34,131 bases of DNA from a virus: the IMG/VR virus record IMGVR_UViG_3300043450_000456, positions 1 through 34,131 of that record, one strand, 5' to 3'. The translations under genes were made by a program, and so were the position numbers. The notes under the pieces were generated by a model that was given only the letters and a program-made list of their open reading frames with translations, made no database searches and had not been told where the DNA came from. This document shows positions 8,269 to 15,368 of this stretch, one piece after another (position 1 is the first letter of the stretch; each line of letters opens with the position of its first letter).

Positions 8269-8310
8269 GACTATCAGCAAAGAAAAAGGGTTGGGAGATC
8301 AGAGCTCGAG

Positions 8311-8553
8311 TCAGGGCGGCAGGGGGCTGAGCAGGCGCAGGTCCAGCGCGAGCACCACCACCCCATTGCTGGCGGTGGCACTGATGAGCGGCGCCAGAGC
8401 TTGCACCGAACTGACGCCCCCGGCTGGGGGCGGTTCAGGGTTGCCGCCGTCCTGCAGCTGGGCCTGACCCAAGAAGATCACCCCCTGCGGCCGACTGCTG
8501 CTGCGGCACTGGGCCGTCAGCTCGACCAGCACAGCCGGATCGGGAGTGGCCAT
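8311..8553 (-). CDS. Small structural-operon protein, probably longer at its N-terminus
   Basis: The first ATG gives 80 residues, with a Pro/Gly-rich middle and a hydrophobic end (NGVVVLALDLRLLSP). The same frame stays open upstream to 8643 and reads as sensible protein (LITANCNRASAFLAGGWQQL), with no ATG, GTG or TTG. A CTG at 8634-8632 overlaps the stop of the upstream gene as CTGA, analogous to the common ATGA coupling, so the true product may be about 107 residues from a CTG start. Its function is unknown; it lies among capsid-associated and fibre genes. Confidence 0.6.
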   Translation of the reverse strand: MATPDPAVLVELTAQCRSSSRPQGVIFLGQAQLQDGGNPEPPPAGGVSSVQALAPLISATASNGVVVLALDLRLLSPLPP

Positions 8554-8630
8554 CGGCGCCAGAACAGTGCTGCTGAGCTGTTGCCAGCCCCCAGCCAGGA
8601 ATGCGCTGGCTCGGTTGCAGTTGGCCGTGA

Positions 8631-9251
8631 TCAGAGCAGGGCATCACCCAGCTCCAGGGCAGCGAGGTCCGCTGCAGCCGTGTCGTTGGCCTGGGCTTCC
8701 AACGCCGTGGCCTGCTCAATCAGCTCCGCCTTGGTCTGGCTGCTATCGAGGTCCACGCCATGGACAGCCGAGCAGTAGTCGACGATCTGGGCCTTGGTCA
8801 TCGCCTGGAAGTCGGTGACCTCGGCTGCCAGCAGGGCGTCCCCGCTGCCAGCTCCGCCAGTGGCGGTTTCAGTAGGGGGCTCCAGTTCAGTGGTAGCGGC
8901 CGCCTCCCGCTCCAGGGCTGGTTCGAGAACAGGTTCGGGCTCTGGTTCGCCATCCGGGCCTGCTCCCTGATCGGGCTCTGGTTGTTCCGGCTCGGGTTCC
9001 GATGACGGCGGCTCCGTGTGCAGCTGCCAGCCCAATGCCTGCCAGCCAGCCAAATGAACCGGCCAGATCGAGCGGCTTTCGCCGTCCTTACTGATCAGCA
9101 GCTGGCTCGGCGGCAGCAGGGATTCATCACCCACCCCCGGATCCGGGGTGACGGTGAGCCGCTGCTCCGGTCCGTCCAGCGGCACCGGGGTGGAGGCGGG
9201 GTTGTTGCTATCAAGAGGCTGCAACAGTTGCAAGGGCATTGCGGTGTCCAT
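8631..9251 (-). CDS. Structural-operon protein with HeH/LEM-like C-terminal domain
   Basis: ATG 9251 is preferred because GAGGTGA lies six bases upstream; the product is 206 residues. The N-terminal part has short beta-like stretches (QRLTVTP, SQLLISKDGESRSIWP, WQALGWQLHT). A Pro/Glu-rich low-complexity linker covers about residues 84-128. The C-terminal ~35 residues (MTKAQIVDYCSAVHGVDLDS, then SQTKAELIEQA) match the helix-extended-helix fold of HeH/LEM and Rho-N-like domains found at the ends of phage virion proteins, where they may touch DNA. It sits two genes downstream of the capsid gene. A head-completion or neck role is a guess. Confidence 0.68.
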   Translation of the reverse strand: MDTAMPLQLLQPLDSNNPASTPVPLDGPEQRLTVTPDPGVGDESLLPPSQLLISKDGESRSIWPVHLAGWQALGWQLHTEPPSSEPEPEQPEPDQGAGPDGEPEPEPVLEPALEREAAATTELEPPTETATGGAGSGDALLAAEVTDFQAMTKAQIVDYCSAVHGVDLDSSQTKAELIEQATALEAQANDTAAADLAALELGDALL

Positions 9252-9261
9252 GGCACTCACC

Positions 9262-9696
9262 TCAAAGCCCCTGGTTGGCGGTCAGCGCCACGCACATCCC
9301 GACCGGCGTGCTGGGGGAGATCACAGCGCGGGCCAGCCGCAGGCAGGGCGGCACAACTAGTTCGCTGTCGGCTGGATTCAGCAGCAGGGCAGCACCGCTG
9401 ATGCTTGCCTCCACCTTGCCGCCAGCAGCGGGGATAGCGACCGCAGCGGCAGTTATCCAGCTGCCGGCTGTGCCATCAGCCAGCAGCGGCGCTAGCTCCA
9501 GCGTCACAGTTACCGCGTCGCTGTGGCCGGGGTGAGAAGCCACCAGCACAAAGGAGCAGGAGGCATCGAGGTCGGTGCCGAGGTTGATGACATCGCCGCT
9601 GCTGCGGCTGTGTTCGTAGCAGTCGGTTGCCGAGTGGTTGATCCAGCCGACGAGCACCGTCTGGGCATCAAGCAGCCGGGTGGCTTGGGTGGTCAT
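9262..9696 (-). CDS. Probable small virion protein (head decoration-like position)
   Basis: A 144-residue beta-rich protein (SFVLVASH, VTVTLELAPLL, SWITAAAVAIP, ALTANQGL) without membrane or enzyme motifs. GGAG lies about 12 bases before the ATG. It follows the major capsid gene by 75 bp and precedes the HeH/LEM protein by 10 bp, the place where decoration, stabilisation or head-tail joining proteins are commonly encoded. No family was recognised. Confidence 0.65.
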   Translation of the reverse strand: MTTQATRLLDAQTVLVGWINHSATDCYEHSRSSGDVINLGTDLDASCSFVLVASHPGHSDAVTVTLELAPLLADGTAGSWITAAAVAIPAAGGKVEASISGAALLLNPADSELVVPPCLRLARAVISPSTPVGMCVALTANQGL

Positions 9697-9771
9697 GGAT
9701 GGAACTCCAGATCAAAGGGGGACAAATCAGTTGGCGCGGGCAGGCTTATTGCGTTGCCCAGCAGGCGGCGC

Positions 9772-10713
9772 TTAGGGCACCACCAGCGGCATCGGCGCCA
9801 CGTTGTAAAGCCGTGCCGCTGCCTTGCGGTTGCACACCGCAAAGCCCACGTACCAATCCACGCGCGTGCGGAACACCGGTGCGTCATGCACCTCCCCGAA
9901 ATCACGCACCGCAATGCCATACCTGCCCTCAAACGGACCCTGCAGGCCGCAGACCGCCGCATCACCCAGTACGCAGCAGTAGATGGAGGTGGTGCCAGCT
10001 GGTTCGTCGTAACCGAGCACCGCATGGCCCTCGGCGTCTTCCTCCACCAGCAGGATCTCGATCCCCTCGAAGTAGTGGCGGCCGTCGATCACCTCATACA
10101 GCTCCCCGCCGGCCTGGCGGGAGGCGGTACTGATCTGGCGGCGGGCCGCCTTGCTGGCGATCAGAACCTTGTCGCCGCCGTAGCCGATCACGCTGTCGCT
10201 CAATGCCTCAAGCGCCAGCAGGTTGAGCGTGCTGCCGCCGTTGTCGATTGTTTGCTCGTCTCCAGGTGCCAGGCGCTTGCTCAGTCCGTTGAAGGCCCGC
10301 GGATCGAAGGTGTCATCGCCGTTGATGATCGCGGCTTCCAGCGTCAGACGCATGGAGCGCACCTTCATCTCGGTCTGGGCAGCACGGGCCTCGGGGCCCT
10401 GCAGATCCACGATCGAGCGGTCCACATCCAGGTCACCGCCAAAGAGGTGCACAAACTCCGAATCGGAGTTGATGACGCCGTAGCTCTGGCGGTAGCCCTC
10501 ATTCACTGCCCGAAAGCCAACGCGGGGGAGTTTCGTTTCAGCCGGGAAGCTCAGCGAGCCGCCGACAAGGTTGCGGAAGGGCAGGCGGCGCAGCAGCTCC
10601 CCCTCGGCAAAGGTCTTGAGCACCGCCAGCTGTTCAGCGCGGCGGGCATATTTCTGCGCCTCAATCAAGGTCAGGCCCAAGGGCACTCTCCCGGGGCCTT
10701 GCCCCAGTGACAA
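9772..10713 (-). CDS. Major capsid protein, HK97-fold type
   Basis: About 313 residues from a TTG at 10713; the frame is open further upstream, and a GTG at 10686 preceded by GGGAGA is another possible start. The sequence pattern is that of phage major capsid proteins: LTLIEAQKYA near the start, LLRRLPFRNLVGGSLSFPAE and VGFRAVNEGYRQSYGVI in the N-arm and E-loop region, a central INGDDTFDPRAFNGL, and a C-terminal P-domain-like end (GEVHDAPVFRTRVDWYVGFA, then AARLYNVA). There is no fused protease or delta domain, in line with the separate scaffold gene at 16611-17531. Between scaffold and capsid lie 5.9 kb of mostly plus-strand genes, an unusual interruption for a head module. Confidence 0.87.
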   Translation of the reverse strand: MSLGQGPGRVPLGLTLIEAQKYARRAEQLAVLKTFAEGELLRRLPFRNLVGGSLSFPAETKLPRVGFRAVNEGYRQSYGVINSDSEFVHLFGGDLDVDRSIVDLQGPEARAAQTEMKVRSMRLTLEAAIINGDDTFDPRAFNGLSKRLAPGDEQTIDNGGSTLNLLALEALSDSVIGYGGDKVLIASKAARRQISTASRQAGGELYEVIDGRHYFEGIEILLVEEDAEGHAVLGYDEPAGTTSIYCCVLGDAAVCGLQGPFEGRYGIAVRDFGEVHDAPVFRTRVDWYVGFAVCNRKAAARLYNVAPMPLVVP

Positions 10714-10862
10714 CAGCAGCTGTTGCCAGGTCGCGTCAGGACAGTCGGTTGGTGGTCTGCTCAGGGCATGGCGTTGGTGGCTGGCGGAGTGTTCGGCAGG
10801 CGCTCCGCAGGTTGCCCCAGTGCACCGGGGCGCGGTGGTCGCGTCCTGCTTGTCACACCGCC

Positions 10863-11075
10863 ATGGCCACCATTCCCGTTGAGCCAGCCTGCCCGATCCG
10901 CTTGATCTCGTTCCGTCTGGCCGCCAAAGGCAGCACGGAGGCGCGGCCGCTGTTTCTCGATGGAGAAGGGCAGATCTGCGCCGATCCCCACTGGCTGCCG
11001 CGTGAGCAGGCCCTGCTGCTGGCCCACAATCAGCAGCTGATCTGGGGTTCAGCCGCCAGGGTGATCGTGCTCTAG
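10863..11075 (+). CDS. Small protein, paralogue of the 16053-16271 product
   Basis: ATG 10863 gives 70 residues. The sequence resembles the product at 16053-16271 in length and in pattern: MAT..P..C.(I/V)RL at the start, ST..(A/C) before an F(F/L) strand and a Gly turn, LP.E.A...A..Q in the middle and a short hydrophobic strand at the end. Both are plus-strand genes inside the minus-strand element and both are followed by a GC-rich hairpin. Function is unknown; the size would suit a single alpha/beta domain. A longer reading from 10707 runs into the capsid gene's leader and is less likely. Confidence 0.6.
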   Translation: MATIPVEPACPIRLISFRLAAKGSTEARPLFLDGEGQICADPHWLPREQALLLAHNQQLIWGSAARVIVL

Positions 11076-11085
11076 GTGAGCACGG

Positions 11086-11109
11086 GCCAGCGGGCTAGGG
11101 CTCGCTGGC
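11086..11109 (+). terminator. Hairpin after the 10863-11075 gene
   Basis: A perfect 7-bp stem GCCAGCG/CGCTGGC with a 10-base loop lies 11 bases after the stop. Only a short TT follows, so it is a hairpin with likely but not certain terminator function. Confidence 0.5.
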
Positions 11110-11140
11110 TTAACCACGCCTGCCCGCTGATGCCTGGGCC

Positions 11141-11320
11141 TTACAGCGACTCCAGCCAAGAAAAAAGAAGGCGGTGCTTATTCATGCCCTCGATCGAAGC
11201 GGCAGGAACGGCCTTCACATGAGCGTCAGGGTGCTGGGCGAGGACGATATCCACGGCATGGGCCTCATCAAGGGCTTGCACCATCTCGATGCCATCGCCC
11301 AATGAGCCAGAGAAGAACAC
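11141..11320 (-). CDS. Possible small gene or gene fragment
   Basis: A minus-strand frame reads as credible protein (SLGDGIEMVQALDEAHAVDI, then VKAVPAASIEGMNKHRLLFS) and ends at 11141. A GTG at 11320 gives 59 residues and an ATG at 11284 gives 47. There is no clear ribosome-binding site, and the frame is closed by a stop just upstream of 11341, so this may be the surviving end of a longer gene. The pattern is clearly more protein-like than the other frames here. The function is unknown. Confidence 0.35.
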   Translation of the reverse strand: MFFSGSLGDGIEMVQALDEAHAVDIVLAQHPDAHVKAVPAASIEGMNKHRLLFSWLESL

Positions 11321-11429
11321 GGCGTAGTGGATGGGGTCTCCGAGTCAGCAGCCTTCCTTGATAGCAATGGCGGTGCGGTTCTGGCGCTGGCAAAGGCAGT
11401 GGTCAGCACCACGTCCGATGACCACCCCG

Positions 11430-12152
11430 ATGAGCGCCGAGCGGTTCAACGATCGCTTCCGCTTCTACCGCGATCAGCCGCAGCAGCAACGCGGAGTTTT
11501 GCAGCTGTTTGAAGCAATCAGCAGCAGCGACCAGGGCGCAGAGATCCTTGATGAGCAGGCCCCTTGGGCCATCGCCTTCAGCGAGCAGCCTCCGCAGTCG
11601 CAGCCCCCTGCTGGTGGTCTCGATCCCCGCGGTTCAGAGGAGGCCGGCATGGCTGGCCCACAGAAGCCGGCACCGGTCAAACCCGGTGATTCCTACCTGC
11701 TGGTGAATGACCGGGATGAAGACATGGAGGCCTATGACCACAGCGGCCGCTTCCTCTGGAAGATCCCCTGTCTGGCTAGGGGGCAGGGCGCTGACACCGA
11801 CTGGAGCCACACCAATACCGACACCCCGCCGGGTCTCTACAAGCTGGGGCAGCTGTATGCGGACTACGAGCAGAACCCGAATCCGCCCTGCTCCGATACC
11901 GCCATGGCCTACGGCTGGTACTCGTTTGATATGCAGGAGCTGGAGGGCCAGGAGGTCAAGGCCGGCCGGGCCGGGATCATGCTTCACGGCGGTGGTTCTG
12001 CCTGCGGCTGGCCCGGCGCCTGGGCTCCGCAACAGCCATTGCATCCCACCTTGGGCTGCGTCCGCATTCACAACGCCGATCTACGCGACAAGGTGCTGCC
12101 CCTCTACCGCCAGGGCACGGTCTATGTGGGGGTGTTTCAGGAAAAAAAGTGA
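11430..12152 (+). CDS. L,D-transpeptidase-fold (YkuD) cell-wall protein
   Basis: ATG 11430 gives 240 residues; ATG 11418 is an alternative, and the longer frame from 11331 looks non-coding at its start. Residues ~5-55 form an N-terminal module (FNDRFRFYRDQPQQQ) of unknown fold, followed by a Pro-rich linker. From ~85 a YkuD-like domain runs to the end: SYLLVNDRDEDMEAYD, then TPPGLYKLG, GIMLHGGG with the conserved His at ~186, and HPTLGCVRIHN with the catalytic Cys at ~210. YkuD enzymes form or exchange 3-3 peptidoglycan crosslinks. There is no signal peptide. The stop overlaps the start of a lysozyme-like gene by one base (TGATG), so a cell-wall or lysis role within the element is likely. Confidence 0.78.
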   Translation: MSAERFNDRFRFYRDQPQQQRGVLQLFEAISSSDQGAEILDEQAPWAIAFSEQPPQSQPPAGGLDPRGSEEAGMAGPQKPAPVKPGDSYLLVNDRDEDMEAYDHSGRFLWKIPCLARGQGADTDWSHTNTDTPPGLYKLGQLYADYEQNPNPPCSDTAMAYGWYSFDMQELEGQEVKAGRAGIMLHGGGSACGWPGAWAPQQPLHPTLGCVRIHNADLRDKVLPLYRQGTVYVGVFQEKK

Positions 12153-12730
12153 TGCCGGGGCCCGTGGACCAGGAGTCCGGGCCCCACACCAACCTGCAGC
12201 ACTGGCTGGAGTTCTTCTGCAGCAGCGCCGTAACCGAGGCCAGCCTGGGCGTCATCAAGCCCCTCACGGCTGAGGAGGCCTGCGGTTTCCTCGGCTGCAT
12301 GGTCATCGAGACCGGTGAGCCGGAGTTGGAGAACCTCGATGTAATCGAGGCAGGCAGTGGTGCCGGTCGCGGGGCCATGCAATACACCGGCGTGCGGCGC
12401 AGCGCCTATGACGCGGCACGTCAACAGGCCATCGAAGAGGGCATCGATCCCAACAGCAACAGCTGGCAGGAGCGGTATTTCGCGGAGGAGTATGCCGGCC
12501 TGCACGACCCGCCCGAGGGTTCGTTAATCGGCTGGACCCGGGTATTTGAGGACCGCCCCTCTGGCATGGATCCAGCAGCAGCAGCGGCCTACTGGACCGG
12601 TTCGGCTGCAGCGGCTGAGGGTTACTTCAGGCCCGGCACACCGCACCAAGAGCGGCGCCAGGCAGAAGCCCAACGGATCTGGGGTTTGTTCCAGGGCGGT
12701 GAGCTTGTGCTGCCTTCCGCAGGGGGCTGA
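12152..12730 (+). CDS. Phage tail-lysozyme-like muralytic protein
   Basis: ATG 12152 overlaps the preceding stop (TGATG) and gives 192 residues. The sequence follows the phage tail lysozyme pattern: EEACGFLGCMVIETGEPELE supplies the helix with a catalytic-type Glu, then GAGRGAMQYTGVRRSAYDAA holds the G.MQ(W/Y)TG..R motif of the family, then a helix (NSWQERYFAEEYAG) typical of this fold. It should cut peptidoglycan glycan strands. There is no signal sequence, in keeping with release by a holin, and the next gene encodes a small membrane protein. It could also be a virion-borne lysozyme. Confidence 0.72.
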   Translation: MPGPVDQESGPHTNLQHWLEFFCSSAVTEASLGVIKPLTAEEACGFLGCMVIETGEPELENLDVIEAGSGAGRGAMQYTGVRRSAYDAARQQAIEEGIDPNSNSWQERYFAEEYAGLHDPPEGSLIGWTRVFEDRPSGMDPAAAAAYWTGSAAAAEGYFRPGTPHQERRQAEAQRIWGLFQGGELVLPSAGG

Positions 12731-12755
12731 TCAACCGGCAGGAGGAAAAGGAACC

Positions 12756-13019
12756 GTGACACCAGAACCATCACCACGGCCACCCTTCGATCGCGAGCGG
12801 TTTGTTTTCAAGATGCTGGCGGTGGTGATCGGCACCCAGCTGCTGATCTATTCGTTGGCTGCTGGGGCTTGCGGCCAAAGGGCGCTCCAGGGCAGGCCTG
12901 TTGGTCAGATCTGCCCCGGCACACTTGAGCAGCTGCAGGGCGGCTTTGATTCCACCCTCAAGCTGCTGCTGGCGCTGCTGGGCGGTGCAGCGCTGTCGCG
13001 GATGGCACCTCCATCTTGA
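12756..13019 (+). CDS. Small two-helix membrane protein, holin-like
   Basis: GTG 12756 with AGGAGGAAAAGGA directly upstream gives 87 residues. Two hydrophobic segments are visible, MLAVVIGTQLLIYSLAAGA and LKLLLALLGGAALS, joined by a short polar loop with two Cys. The N-terminus is charged (RPPFDRERF). Small two-pass membrane proteins directly after a phage lysozyme gene are often holins or their regulators. No holin family is recognised from sequence, so this is by position and topology. Confidence 0.65.
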   Translation: MTPEPSPRPPFDRERFVFKMLAVVIGTQLLIYSLAAGACGQRALQGRPVGQICPGTLEQLQGGFDSTLKLLLALLGGAALSRMAPPS

Positions 13020-13073
13020 GCACTATCAAGCTCCTGATGCAACGCTTGCCGGTAGCTGCTGGTGCATTGCCGA

Positions 13074-13277
13074 TCACTGCGTAAAGGTTGAAGCCGGCTT
13101 ACCGCTCACGATGTGATCTTGGAGCGCGTCGCCCTGGGCGAGCTGTTCGGCGATGATGTATCTGAGGTTGCCTTGCCTCTCAGCCTTGATACCTAGAAAG
13201 GCAAGGTGGCTGCTCACGGTGTTGGCTTTGATGCCCCATCGGGTAGCCAGCTCCGCCATAGGTGTGAGCGTATCCAT
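13074..13277 (-). CDS. Small helix-turn-helix DNA-binding protein
   Basis: A 67-residue protein with a helix-turn-helix in its first half (PMAELATRWGIKANTVSSHL, then AFLGIKAERQGN) in the style of MerR/excisionase or HTH_17 domains. It has no effector domain and should act as a small regulator or recombination directionality factor. Two copies of the self-complementary octamer GACTAGTC lie just upstream of its ATG, a good candidate operator for autoregulation. It is convergent with the lysis-like genes. Confidence 0.65.
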   Translation of the reverse strand: MDTLTPMAELATRWGIKANTVSSHLAFLGIKAERQGNLRYIIAEQLAQGDALQDHIVSGKPASTFTQ

Positions 13278-13278
13278 C

Positions 13279-13298
13279 GACTAGTCGCGTGACTAGTC
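13279..13298. promoter_or_regulatory. Tandem palindromic operator candidate
   Basis: Two identical palindromic octamers GACTAGTC occupy 13279-13286 and 13291-13298, separated by GCGT, so their centres are 12 bp apart, about one helical turn. They lie one base upstream of the ATG of the helix-turn-helix gene, which fits cooperative binding by that protein. This is inferred from position. Confidence 0.5.
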
Positions 13299-13302
13299 CC
13301 GC

Positions 13303-13659
13303 CTACCTCGGACCATCAGGCACCCACTCCCACGGGTGCGGCTCATCTGACGGGTCTTTTATTAGATGACAGCCTTGATGATACTCCCCGTCTTTAAATT
13401 CATCCCCTGGTTGCTTATAGAGGTAGTCCCAGAAAACTTCGTAATGCCAACCTTTTGCAAAGGTACGTCTATTCATTTTCCGGATAACACCACGGCATCC
13501 GGCTTCCGGTGCTGGCACAAGGCTCCGGACGAAAATGGTAATAGGCATCAGCGGCCCTGCAGCAAGCATCATGCCGTTCCAGTAGTGCCTGTGTGCCTTA
13601 GCCCCTTCAGCCGTCAGAACCACTCGATCGTAGATTTTCCACTGAGGGCGGGGATGCAT
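13303..13659 (-). CDS. Unknown protein, aromatic and basic
   Basis: ATG 13659 gives 118 residues, with AGAGGT about 14 bases upstream; a GTG at 13701 is possible. The protein is rich in Trp, Tyr, His and Lys (WHYEVFWDYLYKQPGDEF, HPWEWVP) and has one hydrophobic stretch (MMLAAGPLMPITIFVRSL). No family was recognised. The DNA is somewhat AT-richer than its neighbours. It reads toward the small helix-turn-helix gene, and the two could share a promoter region at the inverted repeat near 13705. Confidence 0.55.
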   Translation of the reverse strand: MHPRPQWKIYDRVVLTAEGAKAHRHYWNGMMLAAGPLMPITIFVRSLVPAPEAGCRGVIRKMNRRTFAKGWHYEVFWDYLYKQPGDEFKDGEYHQGCHLIKDPSDEPHPWEWVPDGPR

Positions 13660-13704
13660 TGGCGCCGGATACCTCTGTAGGCATTTTCCCCCAACCGGCA
13701 CACC

Positions 13705-13722
13705 TAGGCCCAGTTGGGCCTA
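13705..13722. promoter_or_regulatory. 18-bp inverted repeat upstream of the 13303-13659 gene
   Basis: TAGGCCCA and TGGGCCTA face each other across a two-base centre. No T-run follows on either strand, so an operator is more likely than a terminator. Confidence 0.35.
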
Positions 13723-13780
13723 AAAGGACACAGCTCCAGCGGGTGTACTACCGGCAATGGCCACGAATCACACGCCGGAA

Positions 13781-14074
13781 TCACGCCCCGAGGGGCGCAA
13801 CTCCAAACCATGAACCACCTCCACGACTAGCCCAACTGGCACACCCGGCTCGGCGCACCTGCATCAGCAGCAGACACTCGGCCTCCTTCAAGGGAATAGC
13901 AAAGCCACCACCGCGGCGGCTGGCGGCCTGCTCCAGTGACTGCCGCAGCTCAGCAACCTCGTCATCAAACCAGCCGGCCATGTCGGGAGTACGGGGCCTC
14001 AACTCGCGTATGCGTTGCTCGGCTTCCTGGCGTTGGGGGGCAGATGCGGGTGATGATGACAATTTGAGCTTCAT
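13781..14074 (-). CDS. Small helical protein, unknown
   Basis: ATG 14074 gives 97 residues; the frame is open upstream to 14140. The middle is strongly helical and charged (RQEAEQRIRELRP, FDDEVAELRQSLEQAASRR), and a short Leu/Met-rich stretch follows. The first codons overlap, in another frame, the apparent end of a broken gene. No known domain is visible. It may be a small element-encoded regulator or a remnant. Confidence 0.45.
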   Translation of the reverse strand: MKLKLSSSPASAPQRQEAEQRIRELRPRTPDMAGWFDDEVAELRQSLEQAASRRGGGFAIPLKEAECLLLMQVRRAGCASWASRGGGSWFGVAPLGA

Positions 14075-14398
14075 GCGAGGCGAGTCGATAAGTCGCTTCA
14101 ACGCCATCGCGTTTTGATTCGGCAGCATCCAACTCGACAAGGCGCTTAAGTGCCCGGCAGTGCGCTGTGCATCAGGGTTGCGACCGCGATCGCTCCACTC
14201 GAAACCATTGGCCTCGCATACCTACCTACGAGTCACCCACTCAGCACTCCACGCTTCAAGCACCTGCTCCTGGGTGGTGTTAAGGATGTCGAGCTTGCCG
14301 GCTTCCTTGGCATTTTCAAGTTGCTTTTGCCATTGGTCAAAACTCGACACCTGCCGGTAGTTGCCGGCACCTGCACCGCAATCAATAAAAGATCGCAA
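14058..14398 (-). pseudogene. Broken gene with in-frame stop and frameshift
   Basis: The minus strand carries three consecutive pieces of credible protein that do not share one open frame. From a TTG at 14398 it reads SSFDQWQKQLENAKEAGK and TQEQVLEAWSAEWVTRR to a TAG at 14222. After that stop the same frame continues as CEANGFEWSDRGRNPDAQ. From about 14153 the frame shifts to LKRLVELDAAESKRDG and ATYRLASHEAQIV. The simplest reading is one former gene of at least ~110 residues, damaged by a nonsense and a frameshift mutation. Alternatively the first piece is a genuine 58-residue gene. Confidence 0.4.
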
Positions 14399-14724
14399 CC
14401 CTCACCACTACGCGCCTCGCCTACTAGGCGGCGTTGCTTGCAGTCAGGGAAGCAAGCCGACTCAAACAATCGAAATTCGGGTGTTTGATTGCTCCGCGCT
14501 TCCACCCGTTCGCTCCCGCTCGGGGATTCCAGCTCTGCGCTGAAAAGGCTGCACATCCGGCCTTGCTCCACCCAATCGCGCCTGCTCAGGGATTCCGCTG
14601 CACCCCAATCAGGCCCAGGTACAAAACTCTTGCGTTGCCCACCAGTGGCTTGCTCCGGGCTTCCTCAGTCTGAGGCCCTCCTGACGTCGGACCTCTGCTT
14701 CGGGAAGTCCCGTCGCTGCGCCCA
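14399..14724. other. Gene-poor stretch with two copies of a dispersed repeat
   Basis: I see no supported gene. Two degenerate copies of a GC-rich repeat (core TCGCGCCTGCTCGGGGATT) lie at about 14500-14529 and 14558-14598; further copies occur beyond 15520. Confidence 0.4.
14558..14598. repeat. Dispersed 41-bp repeat, copy 1
   Basis: This segment matches 15521-15561 at 38 of 41 positions. It has a shorter, more diverged relative at 14500-14529 and a 15-base core relative at 15627-15641. All copies lie between genes, as in REP-like intergenic repeats. Confidence 0.55.
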
Positions 14725-15045
14725 ATGGCGCAGAAGATCATGGTTTCTCTTTCATCTGCCGCCTCACCGTTCTGCAGGCCAGAAGAAGATCCGTTCCTGC
14801 TGCTCGAATCCACCCTCCGTTCCATCGAGGTGGTGCTGATGCTGCGGCGCAATCTGCCGCTACGCCGCACCTGGAGTGAGCAGCCCTATGGAGAGGAGGA
14901 GATCACCCGCCTGGAAGAGGAGGTCCTGCCCGCCATCCGCAAGTGTCTGGCCCGCGTTGATGAGCTCGATCAGCGGCTGGTTGCCCAGCATGAGTTGCTG
15001 GTGCTGCGCTGTGAGCTCGAAGCCAAGCGGCACGCCCTGGCCTAG
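14725..15045 (+). CDS. Small helical protein, unknown
   Basis: A 106-residue, mostly helical protein with heptad-like charge patterns (PYGEEEITRLEEEVLPAIRK, then ARVDELDQRLVAQHELLVLR). The first ~20 residues are less convincing, so the start may be further in. A strong hairpin follows the stop, supporting a real transcription unit. No known family; coiled-coil dimerisation is likely. Confidence 0.55.
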   Translation: MAQKIMVSLSSAASPFCRPEEDPFLLLESTLRSIEVVLMLRRNLPLRRTWSEQPYGEEEITRLEEEVLPAIRKCLARVDELDQRLVAQHELLVLRCELEAKRHALA

Positions 15046-15051
15046 AGGCCA

Positions 15052-15071
15052 TAGGCCCTGCCGGGGGCCTA
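15052..15071 (+). terminator. Terminator-like hairpin after the 14725-15045 gene
   Basis: TAGGCCC and GGGCCTA form a perfect 7-bp stem with a 6-base loop, starting seven bases after the stop codon. The run CTTTTC follows 10 bases later. This is consistent with an intrinsic terminator. Confidence 0.55.
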
Positions 15072-15149
15072 ATCCCGGCTTTTCTACCCTGTTGTCCTGC
15101 TGGAGTTCAGGGTCAGCGGTGGTGCACGGCAGGGGAGGGCACTTCCCCG

Positions 15150-15368
15150 ATGGTTCGCCCAAGCACCAGCAACCTGACGGGCTGGCAGCGCCGCAGCGTC
15201 AAGGCCAAGGCGAGCGCCCTGCCGGCGGCATTGACCCAGCGGCTTGATGGGCGCGAGAGGGGGCGTTTTTTCTCCTTCCTGCGATGCAAGCCACCTCCAC
15301 CCTGCTCCGCTCCAGCAGCACCAGGCAGCGCAAGGCCGGCCCGGCCACCACAGCAGCTCGGCAGCTGA
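15150..15368 (+). CDS. Doubtful small basic protein
   Basis: A 72-residue frame with GGGGAGGG about 14 bases upstream. The first half is basic (TGWQRRSVKAKASALPAALT, then RLDGRERGRFFSF) and protein-like; the second half is Pro/Ala-rich and overlaps a better frame starting at 15284. It may be real, or the front part of a frameshifted gene that continues in that frame. Confidence 0.3.
   Translation: MVRPSTSNLTGWQRRSVKAKASALPAALTQRLDGRERGRFFSFLRCKPPPPCSAPAAPGSARPARPPQQLGS

Noticed and set aside
9523-10710. 395-residue plus-strand frame opposite the capsid gene
   Set aside because: It is the antisense shadow of the capsid and its neighbour; its sequence is His/Val/Gly-rich without domains.
14150-14488. 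Plus-strand 112-residue frame
   Set aside because: The minus strand reads more convincingly over the same bases, and no ribosome-binding site is present.
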